Shown here: piece after piece, positions 1-6,265 of the stretch
How the letters are laid out: every line of letters begins with the position of its first letter
How positions within the stretch are numbered: position 1 is the first letter of the stretch
Assembly (NCBI GenBank): GCA_010092775.1
Contig: JAADYZ010000079.1
Span: forward strand, 1-6,290
Reading direction: 5' to 3'
DNA: 6,290 bases
Origin: Chloroflexota bacterium
Lineage (GTDB): Bacteria; Chloroflexota; Anaerolineae; Aggregatilineales; UBA3940
Translations under genes and position numbers: made by a program
Notes under the pieces: model-generated
The model's input: the letters and a program-made list of their open reading frames with translations, nothing else
What the model was told of the DNA's origin: nothing
The model's database searches: none

Positions 1-294
1 GCCGAACTCGAAGCGGATGGCGTCAAGGTGCGGGTAGTATCGATGCCATGTTGGGAGCTGTTTGACGCGCAGCCGCAGACCTATCGAGACGAGGTATTGC
101 CTCCCGAGGTCAGCAAGCGCCTCTCAATCGAGGCAGGTGTGCCGCTCGGTTGGCACAAGTACGTCGGGATGGCCGGCGATGTGATCGGCCTGGATCGTTT
201 TGGCGAGTCTGCACCGGGCGGGCAGGTCCTCAAAGAACTGGGCTTCAACGTCGAAAACGTGGTCAGTCGCGCCCAAGCGCTTCTGGACAGCTAA
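1..294 (+). CDS. tkt: Transketolase, C-terminal fragment (5' end cut by window edge)
   Basis: This is the last 97 residues of a transketolase, read in frame from base 1 to the TAA at 292-294. Full-length enzymes have about 650-680 residues, so only the C-terminal domain tail is present. Transketolase is a cytoplasmic, thiamine-diphosphate-dependent enzyme that moves two-carbon ketol units between pentose, tetrose, hexose and heptose phosphates in the non-oxidative pentose phosphate pathway. The fragment follows the family pattern closely: VRVVSMP, then FDAQ, YRDEVLP, the IEAG stretch, a WHKYVG segment, the family hallmark GESAP, and GFNVENVV near the end. The thiamine-binding and catalytic residues lie upstream and cannot be checked. 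The next gene, rpiB, begins 18 nt downstream on the same strand and acts in the same pathway, so co-transcription is likely. The 1-deoxyxylulose-5-phosphate synthase family is less likely because of the SMP...YRDEVLP...GESAP pattern. Confidence 0.93.
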   Translation, partial: AELEADGVKVRVVSMPCWELFDAQPQTYRDEVLPPEVSKRLSIEAGVPLGWHKYVGMAGDVIGLDRFGESAPGGQVLKELGFNVENVVSRAQALLDS

Positions 295-296
295 GC

Positions 297-301
297 AAGG
301 A
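297..301 (+). promoter_or_regulatory. Ribosome binding site of rpiB
   Basis: An AAGGA core lies directly after the transketolase stop codon, 11 nt before the rpiB ATG. The spacing is at the long end, but the same wide spacing recurs before the DUF255 gene. This suggests that it is normal for this genome. Confidence 0.6.
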
Positions 302-312
302 CAACAATCCGG

Positions 313-780
313 ATGAAAATTGTTATCGCAGCCGATCACGCTGGCTTCGACCTGAAGGAAAGCCTGAAGGGCTACATCTCGCAGCTTGGCTATGAGGTCG
401 TTGACCTTGGTACACACAGCACAGACGCTGTAGATTATCCTGATGTGGCCCAATCGCTCGGTGAAGCAATCGTCGCGGGGCAGGGCGAACGCGGAGTCCT
501 GATTTGCGGGAGCGGGGTTGGTGCCAATGTGGCCGCCAATAAAATCCCAGGCATCCGCGCCGCGATCTGCCACGATACCTACTCCGCCGCTCAAGGCGTC
601 GAACACGACGACATGAACGTGCTCACCCTCGGTGGCCGCGTTATCGGGGTTGAAGTGGGCAAGTCGCTAGTCGAAGCCTTCCTGAGCGCAGAGTTCAGTG
701 GTGATGAGCGCCACCTGCGTCGACTGAACAAGATCAAAGCGATCGAGGCGAGCTATACCGGCTCAAAGCAAGACGGCTAG
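313..780 (+). CDS. rpiB: Ribose-5-phosphate isomerase B
   Basis: This is a complete 155-residue RpiB/LacAB-family sugar isomerase; the family usually has about 140-155 residues. It interconverts ribose 5-phosphate and ribulose 5-phosphate in the cytoplasm. Seen in the sequence: an N-terminal IAADHAG (D8, H9), VDYPD around residues 41-44, the active-site loop CGSGVG (C65-G70), AANKIPGIRAA (74-84), EHDDMNVL (97-104) and LGGRVIG. Near the end, R133 and R137 sit where the family has phosphate-binding arginines. C65 matches the catalytic-base cysteine of Escherichia coli RpiB, so this is the cysteine type rather than the mycobacterial type that lacks it. The usual HND after the catalytic-loop histidine reads HDD here. 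The start is the only sensible ATG and has AAGGA upstream. It lies 18 nt behind transketolase, consistent with a pentose phosphate operon. LacA/LacB (galactose-6-phosphate isomerase) belongs to the same superfamily but is unlikely in this context. Confidence 0.95.
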   Translation: MKIVIAADHAGFDLKESLKGYISQLGYEVVDLGTHSTDAVDYPDVAQSLGEAIVAGQGERGVLICGSGVGANVAANKIPGIRAAICHDTYSAAQGVEHDDMNVLTLGGRVIGVEVGKSLVEAFLSAEFSGDERHLRRLNKIKAIEASYTGSKQDG

Positions 781-806
781 TCGCTGGGAGTCAGAGCAAA
801 TGAGGC

Positions 807-834
807 TGGGCCGGTCGCTACACTGATTGGCCCA
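807..834 (+). terminator. Terminator-like hairpin after rpiB
   Basis: The arms TGGGCCGGT (807-815) and ATTGGCCCA (826-834) pair over 9 bp around a 10-nt loop. Two of the pairs are G-U wobbles that form only in the plus-strand transcript, so the hairpin points the same way as rpiB. It starts 27 nt after the rpiB stop. The downstream sequence (CCTTGCTTACT) has scattered T but no proper U-tract, so it may be a weak or factor-assisted terminator, an RNA-stabilising stem, or chance. Confidence 0.35.
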
Positions 835-836
835 CC

Positions 837-866
837 TTGCTTACTCCCCGCGTCTGTCGATACTAT
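837..866 (+). promoter_or_regulatory. Candidate promoter for the pgl-DUF255 unit
   Basis: A TTGCTT box (837-842, three of six consensus -35 bases) and a TACTAT box (861-866, four of six -10 bases) are separated by 18 nt. They lie just after the rpiB hairpin, and transcription would start near 872, about 30 nt before the pgl start codon. The -10 overlaps a small inverted repeat, ACTAT-5 nt-ATAGT (862-876), which could be an operator half-site pair or mere coincidence. The match is weak. It is supported mainly by its position in a 123-nt gap between otherwise tightly packed genes. Confidence 0.3.
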
Positions 867-891
867 CCCTCATAGTGAGAAGCACAGCAAA

Positions 892-896
892 AAGGA
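892..896 (+). promoter_or_regulatory. Ribosome binding site of pgl
   Basis: AAGGA preceded by an A-run ends 7 nt before the GTG at 904. This well-placed Shine-Dalgarno core decides the GTG start for the lactonase. Confidence 0.65.
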
Positions 897-903
897 TAGC
901 ACT

Positions 904-1641
904 GTGGCTGAAGTCGTCAGGTTAGACAACGCTGAGGCCGTCGCGCAAGAAACCGCGCGTCGTTGGGTGATGCTTGCCAACCAAGCTGTCGCCGAACGTG
1001 GGATGTTCACCATCGCCTTATCGGGCGGAAGTACACCCCGTACCGTTTACAGCATGATGGCCGCGGACCCCTGGAGAGGGCAAGCCCCCTGGCAGGATAC
1101 TTATGTGTTCTTCGGTGATGAACGCCGTGTCCATCACTCGGACCCAGAAAGCAATTACCGGATGGCACGCGAAACGCTGCTCGACCATGTGCCCATTCCA
1201 CCCAATCAGGTCTTTCCCATGCCCGGTGAGGGCTTGCTAAAGACGGCCATGCTCGACTACAAGAAGGAACTCCGCAAGGTCTTCAAACCAGGCTTCAAGG
1301 AGTTCCCCCGCTTCGACTTTGTTCTGCTCGGTATGGGTGAGGACGCCCACATCGCCTCTATCTTTCCAGGGACACGGGCCGTCAGCGAAGGCAGCGAGAT
1401 GGTCTTGGCATACCTGGTGCCCCAGATGAACGTTGAACGAATGACCTTAACGCTGCCAGTCATCAACAATGCTCTCCAGATCGTGGTGCAGGTCGTTGGT
1501 CAACACAAGGCTGACGCACTCGCCAAAGTCCTAGAAGGCGATTATCGACCGAGCACCTATCCTGCTCAAGCCCTTGAACCAGTGGACGGCCAACTCATCT
1601 GGCTGGTCGATCAAGCTGCTGCATCCAAGTTAACCCGCTAA
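904..1641 (+). CDS. pgl: 6-phosphogluconolactonase
   Basis: This complete 245-residue protein of the DevB/NagB-like 6-phosphogluconolactonase family hydrolyses 6-phosphoglucono-delta-lactone to 6-phosphogluconate, the second step of the oxidative pentose phosphate pathway, in the cytoplasm. Length and order of motifs fit the family: LSGGSTP (39-45), FFGDER (69-74), SNYRMARE (83-90), the signature GMGEDAHIASIFPG (143-156) with the expected histidine at 149, RMTLTLPVINNA (179-190), HKADAL (201-206) and PAQ followed by DGQLIWLVD near the end. The signature is usually DGHTASLFPG. Here the glycine is alanine and the threonine is isoleucine, although the acidic residue and histidine remain. The GTG start is chosen for the AAGGA 7 nt upstream and because MAEVVRLDNAE matches the usual beginning. 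The next gene follows after 22 nt. Glucosamine-6-phosphate deaminase (NagB) shares the fold but is less likely given GDER and the C-terminal PAQ segment. Confidence 0.93.
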   Translation: MAEVVRLDNAEAVAQETARRWVMLANQAVAERGMFTIALSGGSTPRTVYSMMAADPWRGQAPWQDTYVFFGDERRVHHSDPESNYRMARETLLDHVPIPPNQVFPMPGEGLLKTAMLDYKKELRKVFKPGFKEFPRFDFVLLGMGEDAHIASIFPGTRAVSEGSEMVLAYLVPQMNVERMTLTLPVINNALQIVVQVVGQHKADALAKVLEGDYRPSTYPAQALEPVDGQLIWLVDQAAASKLTR

Positions 1642-1645
1642 CCTG

Positions 1646-1651
1646 AAAGGA
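1646..1651 (+). promoter_or_regulatory. Ribosome binding site of the DUF255 gene
   Basis: AAAGGA lies 12 nt before the ATG at 1664 and only 3 nt before an in-frame TTG at 1655. The long spacing resembles that of rpiB, and the 3-nt spacing would be too tight, so the site favours the ATG. Confidence 0.5.
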
Positions 1652-1663
1652 CGATTGAACCTT

Positions 1664-3727
1664 ATGCCAAATCGCTTGGCTCAAGAGACAAGCCCTTATC
1701 TTCTCCAGCATGCAGATAACCCGGTCGAATGGTTCCCTTGGGGCGAGGAAGCTTTCGCCAAAGCCCAAGAAGAGGGCAAACCGATCTTCCTGAGTATTGG
1801 CTACTCAGCTTGCCATTGGTGCCATGTGATGGCCCACGAGTCTTTTGAAGATGATGACACGGCGGCCTTCATGAACGAGAACTTCATCAACGTCAAGGTT
1901 GATCGGGAAGAACGCCCCGACGTCGATGGAATCTATATGAGTGCCGTCCAAGCGATCTCAGGCGGTGGCGGCTGGCCCATGTCGGTATGGATGCTCCCCG
2001 ATGGACGTCCCTTCTTCGGTGGTACCTACTTCCCCAAAGAGGCCCGCTATGGTATGCGCTCCTTTATGGACTTACTGCGGGTGATCGTCCAGAACTACCG
2101 CGAAAATCGCGAGGCACTCGAAAACGATGCAGCACGTCTCACTGAGGCTATCAGCGGCCAATTGACCTTGACAGGCAACTTGAGCCAGGACTTATCACTG
2201 TCGATCCTCGATGAAGCCTTCCAGAAACTTGCATCAGAATTTGACGCAACTTGGGGTGGTTTAGGTAGCGCACCCAAATTCCCGCCGAGCATGGCCCTTG
2301 ATCTTCTGCTCCGTTTGTATGCGCGGCACGGTTGGGATCATGCTTTGCATATCGTCACGCACACACTCGACAAGATGGCCGCAGGCGGCATGTACGACCA
2401 CCTCGGCGGTGGCTTCTCACGCTACTCCGTCGATAACAAGTGGCTAATCCCTCACTTCGAGAAGATGCTCTACGACAACGCTTTGCTCTTGCGCATCTAT
2501 GCGCAGGGCTATCTGGTAGCCGGCAAGGAACACTATCTGGAGGTCATCAACCAGACAGTCGCCTATCTCAAGCGTGAGATGACAGCCCCCGGTGGCGCGT
2601 TCTACAGCGCTCAAGATGCCGACAGCGAAGGCGAAGAGGGAAAGTTCTTCCGTTGGACGGAAGATGAGCTGCGCCAAAGTCTCGACGGCCACATTCAGCA
2701 CGTCGAGAGCGTGCTCGATTACTGGGGTGTTCTGGATGGTCCTAACTTCGAGGGCGAGTACCACGTCTTGTGGACGCCCCTGCCGCTTGAAGACATCGCA
2801 GCCAAGCACAAGGTTGGCACAACCACCCTCCAGACGGAGATAGCCGCAGCACGGTCGATTTTGTTCGACATTCGTGACAAACGCGTCTATCCTGGCCTGG
2901 ACGACAAAGTGCTCACTGCCTGGAATGGTTTGATGATCAGCACCCTGGCCCAAGTCGGTCGGATGCTTGACCGCTCTGACCTGATCGAGATGGCCTCTAA
3001 CGCAGGCCGTTTCATTATCGACAACCTGCTGGTTGAGGGGCGGCTGCGCAGGTCCTTCAAGCAAGGGCAGGCCAAGTTTAACGCCTATCTGGAGGATTAC
3101 GCCTTCCTGGCCGAGGGGCTGCTTGAACTGTATCAGGCTACCTTCGACCTGAGCTGGTATCGTGCTGCGGTCCAGTTGACGGAGCAGTTGATCGACTTGT
3201 TCTGGGAGGACGGGGTTGGCTTCTTCGATACCTCCCACGACCACGAGCAGTTGATCAAGCGCCCGCAGGATGTGACCGATAACGCCACGCCTTCCGGTAC
3301 ATCTGTAGCGGTTGGGGTGCTGTTGCGGCTAGCCATTCTCGCAGACCGCCCCGATTGGCATGACAAAGCCCGGCAGGTATTAGCACGGCTATCGGTCGGA
3401 ATTCAGCAGTATCCGCGTGCTTTTGCTTACCTTGCTCAACAGCTGGACTTCGCCCTGGGGAAGCCACATGAGATTGCACTGGTTGGTGACCCCGCCGATG
3501 AGTCAATGCAGTCCCTGTTGAAAGTGGTCAATCAGGCCTATCGTCCAAATCAATTGATCGCGCTGGCAAAGCCAGGTGGAGAGGCTCAGGACACCATCGC
3601 GTTGCTGGCTGGTCGAGATCAAATCGATGGAAAGCCGACGGCGTTTGTTTGCTACAATTTCGCCTGCCGTTTGCCAGTCACCGGCGCGGACGCCCTCGCC
3701 GAGCAGTTGAGCTCCCATCCAGCCTAG
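1664..3727 (+). CDS. DUF255 thioredoxin-domain protein (YyaL/SPATA20 family)
   Basis: This 687-residue protein has the full length and architecture of the family that includes Bacillus subtilis YyaL and mammalian SPATA20. The N-terminus (about 1-165) is the DUF255 thioredoxin-like domain. It opens with PNRLAQETSPYLLQHADNPV and carries IGYSACHWCHVM with a CxxC pair at C50/C53, DREERPD (80-86) and a GGWP turn followed by GGTYFP. The rest resembles an alpha/alpha six-hairpin glycosidase or sugar-epimerase barrel, with family motifs GGMYDHLGGGFSRYSVD (241-257), HFEKMLYDNA (264-273), DADSEGEEGKFFRW (318-331), KVLTAWNGL, AYLEDYAF, DNATPSGTS (539-547) and a terminal VCYNFACRLPV with two more cysteines. 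There is no signal peptide or membrane helix, so it is probably cytoplasmic. The biochemical function of the family is not established. It could be a redox-active sugar-modifying enzyme, but that is inference from fold. It begins 22 nt after pgl, probably in one transcript. An in-frame TTG at 1655 would add three residues; the ATG fits homologues better. Confidence 0.92.
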   Translation: MPNRLAQETSPYLLQHADNPVEWFPWGEEAFAKAQEEGKPIFLSIGYSACHWCHVMAHESFEDDDTAAFMNENFINVKVDREERPDVDGIYMSAVQAISGGGGWPMSVWMLPDGRPFFGGTYFPKEARYGMRSFMDLLRVIVQNYRENREALENDAARLTEAISGQLTLTGNLSQDLSLSILDEAFQKLASEFDATWGGLGSAPKFPPSMALDLLLRLYARHGWDHALHIVTHTLDKMAAGGMYDHLGGGFSRYSVDNKWLIPHFEKMLYDNALLLRIYAQGYLVAGKEHYLEVINQTVAYLKREMTAPGGAFYSAQDADSEGEEGKFFRWTEDELRQSLDGHIQHVESVLDYWGVLDGPNFEGEYHVLWTPLPLEDIAAKHKVGTTTLQTEIAAARSILFDIRDKRVYPGLDDKVLTAWNGLMISTLAQVGRMLDRSDLIEMASNAGRFIIDNLLVEGRLRRSFKQGQAKFNAYLEDYAFLAEGLLELYQATFDLSWYRAAVQLTEQLIDLFWEDGVGFFDTSHDHEQLIKRPQDVTDNATPSGTSVAVGVLLRLAILADRPDWHDKARQVLARLSVGIQQYPRAFAYLAQQLDFALGKPHEIALVGDPADESMQSLLKVVNQAYRPNQLIALAKPGGEAQDTIALLAGRDQIDGKPTAFVCYNFACRLPVTGADALAEQLSSHPA

Positions 3728-3773
3728 TCGATTGCGGGTGATGGCATCGATTTAGCCCAATTGGCGGCGGACT

Positions 3774-3782
3774 TGGTACAAT
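3774..3782 (+). promoter_or_regulatory. Candidate extended -10 promoter for the nucleotidase unit
   Basis: TGGTACAAT is an extended -10 element (TGn followed by TACAAT, five of six consensus bases). No good -35 box lies 16-18 nt upstream, which is tolerated by extended -10 promoters. An 8-bp palindrome, CCAATTGG (3757-3764), lies just upstream and could be a chance match or an operator. Initiation would fall around 3789. That leaves only about 7 nt before a possible TTG start at 3796, but about 37 nt before the GTG at 3826. Confidence 0.42.
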
Positions 3783-3825
3783 CCGTCCCTACCTATTGAC
3801 CGATCACAGTCGATTGAGATCAGAC

Positions 3826-5340
3826 GTGGAACTTGTCATTCTTCATAGCAACGACACACACGGCCACTTGCTGCCGATACCCACTCCCTCCGGGGAGACG
3901 CTGGGCGGCTATGCGCGCCGCTCAACTTTCGTCAAGCGCCAGCGTGCGCGCCATCCCAACTTGCTTCTCCTGGACGCTGGCGATTTGTATCAGGGCAGCC
4001 GCTTCTGGCATGCGTTTCACGGCGCGCCAGACATTCAGTTGATGAACCTGTTGGAATATGACGCAGTTACACTAGGTAATCACGATACAGACAAAGGATC
4101 GGAACTGCTGGCTGAGCGAATCAATGAGGCGAGATTCTCTTGGCTGTCGGCCAACATGACCTTCCCCGACGACCACGTCTTGTTTGATCAGTGGCGGCCC
4201 TTTGTCATCAAAGCGTTTGAAGGCGTGCGCGTTGGGATTTTCGGCCTGACGGTGGACGCAATGGAGCTGTTTCCGGAGGACTTCCGCGATCATGTGACCG
4301 TGATGCAGGAGGTTGAAGCCGCCGCCAAGATGGTGGATATCCTGCGCGATCAGGTGGACCTGCTGGTGATGCTTTCACATCTGGGGCACATCGGCGACTG
4401 CGCTGTGGCGGAAAGCGTCAGCGGGATCGACGTGATCATTGGTGGGCATTCTCACACCCCGTTGGAGCGCGTCCACGAGGTCAATGAAACGCCCATTGTC
4501 CGCGCCATCGTCGGCACAACCCAGATGGGCAAATTGACCTTTCTAGCTGCACCCGGCCGCAGGGCGCTGCTGCAATCATACGAGCTGATCCCGATCGATG
4601 ATACCTACGAGAACGACCCCATCGTGGCGGCTGAGGTCGAGCGCTGGGTCGAGCAGCTCCCGCCGACCACTGTCTTAGGGCAGCTTGCCACAGCACTCGA
4701 TACCCGGACCGAAGTCAAGACTTTGGCTGAGAGTACAGCGGGCAACTTCTTTGCAGATGCCCTCAAGTACTACTTCAGCGACGAAGTCGATCTGACCTTC
4801 GTGCACATGGGGACCGTGCGCGGTGATCGGATCTATGGTCCTGGCGACTTTACTAACCACGACTTGAGCGAATATCATCCATTTGACAATCCACCTATGT
4901 TGATGGAGATCAATGCGCCGCAGCTCAAAGTGATTCTCGAACGCGGTGTCAGCGATCTACCGCGAGCGGTTGGTGTCTTCTTGTCCCATGCTGGGCTTAA
5001 GGTTACGGTCGATCCATCGCGCCAGCCGCAGGTCATCGATCAAGATCGCCCGCGCCTCAAGACGCACGGTCAGCGGGTCCTCTCCGCCGAGTTTAACGGG
5101 CAAGCAGTTGACTTCCGCGATGCAAGTCAGACCTTCCGAGTTGCAATGGATGGTTACATGGGGCGTGGCGGTGCAGGCTATCGCATTGTGCGGGCCGCGC
5201 GCAACGTCCGGCAGGCACCGCTTGGGGCAGGGCGCATCATCGAACAGTATCTGCGTGAATGCAGCCCAGTATCAACCGACCTTGGTGGTCGCATCATCTT
5301 CGCGAACGACAGTGAGGCCAATGCCAACGGACGCGGATAG
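3826..5340 (+). CDS. 5'-nucleotidase / UshA-family metallophosphatase, no signal peptide
   Basis: This 504-residue enzyme has the two-domain layout of the bifunctional 5'-nucleotidase/2',3'-cyclic phosphodiesterase family, which removes phosphate from nucleotides using two metal ions. The N-terminal calcineurin-like phosphoesterase domain (about 1-260) shows all metal-binding blocks: SNDTHGH (D10, H12), DAGDLYQGS (D53), LGNHD (N85, H86), MLSHLGH (H185) and IIGGHSHTPL (H208, H210). The C-terminal substrate-binding domain (about 280-490) shows ESTAGNFFADAL, an HMGTVRGD loop (R332) in place of the usual NGGGIR, HPFDNP (F353) and DGYMGRGGAGY. UshA proteins normally carry a signal peptide or lipobox. 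None is present, so this is probably cytoplasmic, as inferred for YunD-like members. The substrate is unknown. The GTG at 3826 is chosen because homologues begin at the VELVILHSNDTHG strand and a weak GAG-type site precedes it. A TTG at 3796 would add ten unconserved residues. It overlaps the next gene by 20 nt. Confidence 0.88.
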   Translation: MELVILHSNDTHGHLLPIPTPSGETLGGYARRSTFVKRQRARHPNLLLLDAGDLYQGSRFWHAFHGAPDIQLMNLLEYDAVTLGNHDTDKGSELLAERINEARFSWLSANMTFPDDHVLFDQWRPFVIKAFEGVRVGIFGLTVDAMELFPEDFRDHVTVMQEVEAAAKMVDILRDQVDLLVMLSHLGHIGDCAVAESVSGIDVIIGGHSHTPLERVHEVNETPIVRAIVGTTQMGKLTFLAAPGRRALLQSYELIPIDDTYENDPIVAAEVERWVEQLPPTTVLGQLATALDTRTEVKTLAESTAGNFFADALKYYFSDEVDLTFVHMGTVRGDRIYGPGDFTNHDLSEYHPFDNPPMLMEINAPQLKVILERGVSDLPRAVGVFLSHAGLKVTVDPSRQPQVIDQDRPRLKTHGQRVLSAEFNGQAVDFRDASQTFRVAMDGYMGRGGAGYRIVRAARNVRQAPLGAGRIIEQYLRECSPVSTDLGGRIIFANDSEANANGRG

Positions 5341-5644
5341 AACCTCGGGTGTCTTGCGCGTGCTGCGTGCGCCCTTTTTTCTGGCATCAATGGTGTTCAG
5401 CATGGCGGGCGCGTTTGGATTCTTTGCGGTCGTGCAAGTGGGTGCCTGGGCAGAGGATGGCCTGCGATTGCTGGGCCTGCGCCAGATGCCAGAATGGCTG
5501 CCGGCTGGTCTGGGAATCCTGGGCTACCTTGGCTTGGGTGTCATCATTCCAGCGCTGGCCGCCTATCGTTGGATTGGTTGGCCCGGCGCCATTCTCCTCC
5601 CTTTGCTGGTCCTGGGGATCATCGCCAAGCTAGGCAACTGGTGA
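5321..5644 (+). CDS. Small three-helix membrane protein of unknown function
   Basis: I do not recognise this 107-residue protein. It has a short polar, charged N-terminus (MPTDADRTSG, then arginines at 13 and 16) and three hydrophobic segments: about 18-41, 61-82 and 84-102. A loop with acidic and basic residues (AEDGLRLLGLRQ) separates the first two, and a short RWIGWPG turn separates the second and third. It is therefore probably an integral cytoplasmic-membrane protein. The ATG lies inside the nucleotidase gene, with a 20-nt overlap in the +1 frame, and GAGG sits 3 nt upstream, so translation is probably coupled to the nucleotidase. A GTG at 5312 would add three residues, and a GTG at 5360 would still keep all three helices. 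No catalytic or transporter motif is visible. Its only functional clue is the tight linkage to the nucleotidase, which could indicate a membrane partner or simple operon packing. The uninterrupted hydrophobic pattern argues that the frame is real. Confidence 0.72.
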   Translation: MPTDADRTSGVLRVLRAPFFLASMVFSMAGAFGFFAVVQVGAWAEDGLRLLGLRQMPEWLPAGLGILGYLGLGVIIPALAAYRWIGWPGAILLPLLVLGIIAKLGNW

Positions 5645-5676
5645 ATCAAAACGACACAGCCAATCGGCTGTGCCGT
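5644..5676 (-). terminator. Intrinsic terminator of pckA
   Basis: Read on the minus strand, ACGGCACAGCC (5676-5666) pairs with GGCTGTGTCGT (5661-5651) around a 4-nt GATT loop. This gives an 11-bp stem with one G-U wobble, followed by a T-rich TTTTGATT. The stem starts 21 nt after the pckA stop codon. On the plus strand the wobble becomes an A-C mismatch and no T-run follows, so the element works mainly for pckA. Its tail touches the stop codon of the convergent membrane-protein gene. Confidence 0.75.
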
Positions 5677-5697
5677 CGCGCTCGTTGAGGGAGAATT

Positions 5698-6265
5698 CTA
5701 CCCGACAGGCCCGGCCACGCGGATGGCTTGTTCCACGCTCTTTTCGTATTTCGCTGCGAAGTTCTGGCGGAAGCGGTTGGCCAGGTCCTGAGCCTGCCGA
5801 TCGTAAGCGTCGGGATCGCTCCAGGTTTGCTTGGGATCAAGCACCTCATCAGGCACACCTGGGCAGGCAACGGGCACATGCAGGCCGAAGAAGGGTTCCT
5901 GCCGCGTCTCGACCTGCGCTAAGGTGCCGTCCAAAATCGCATGGATCATCGCACGGGTATACGCGAGTTGCATGCGGCTGCCGACGCCGTAGGGGCCGCC
6001 CGTCCAACCTGTGTTGACCAACCACACGTCTGCGTTGTGCTGATCGACTTTCTCACCCAGCAGGTCGGCATAGACCTTTGGATGCAAGGGCAAGAACGGC
6101 TCACCGAAGCAGGCGCTAAAGGTCGCCTTGGGTTCCGCGCTGACGCCCTGCTCGGTTCCGGCCACCTTGGCTGTGTATCCGCTTAAGAAGTGATAGATCG
6201 CCTGCTCTCGTGTGAGCTTGCTCACCGGTGGCATCACGCCGAAGGCGTCCGCTGTCAGAAAGATC
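5698..6265 (-). CDS. pckA: ATP-dependent phosphoenolpyruvate carboxykinase, C-terminal fragment
   Basis: These are the last 188 residues of an enzyme normally about 520-540 residues long, ending at a TAG (5700-5698). PEP carboxykinase (ATP) converts oxaloacetate and ATP to phosphoenolpyruvate, CO2 and ADP in the cytoplasm, the entry step of gluconeogenesis. Diagnostic blocks of the ATP-dependent type are present: FLTADAFGVMPPVSKL, YHFLSGYTAKVAGTE, FSACFGEPFLPLHP, VWLVNTGWTGGPYGVG and the following MQLAYTRAMIHAILDG that belongs to the nucleotide-binding region. The C-terminal helix NFAAKYEKSV also fits. The P-loop and the metal-binding and oxaloacetate-binding residues lie in the missing part. 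The N-terminal edge is a library artefact: upstream of 6265 on this strand the sequence is sequencing adapter, which supplies a false ATG and the residues MCIRD. The gene is convergent with the nucleotidase unit and ends at its own terminator. Confidence 0.95.

Noticed and set aside
124..606. A 160-codon minus-strand open frame spanning the transketolase end and rpiB
   Set aside because: It crosses two well-supported plus-strand genes and the gap between them, and its translation has no domain-like character.
2444..3244. A 266-codon open frame on the minus strand inside the DUF255 gene
   Set aside because: It lies wholly opposite a gene with clear family motifs throughout, shows no recognisable domain, and is the kind of shadow frame produced by codon bias in a G+C-rich gene.
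3728..3750. Short inverted repeat TCGAT...ATCGA after the DUF255 stop as a terminator
   Set aside because: The stem is only 5 bp with a 13-nt loop, and only three T residues follow. It is too weak to call.
4946..5320. Upstream extension of the small membrane-protein frame to an ATG at 4946
   Set aside because: This part overlaps the conserved nucleotidase C-terminal domain in another frame, and its translation is arginine- and serine-rich with no hydrophobic or domain pattern. The real gene begins at about 5321.
5670..6186. Several plus-strand open frames opposite pckA
   Set aside because: They are antisense to a strongly conserved PEP carboxykinase fragment and contain only low-quality, arginine-rich translations.
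1..6265. CRISPR arrays, tRNA or rRNA genes, insertion sequences and defence genes
   Set aside because: I saw no spaced direct repeats, clover-leaf candidates, transposase motifs or defence-type proteins. The genes present are metabolic and tightly packed.
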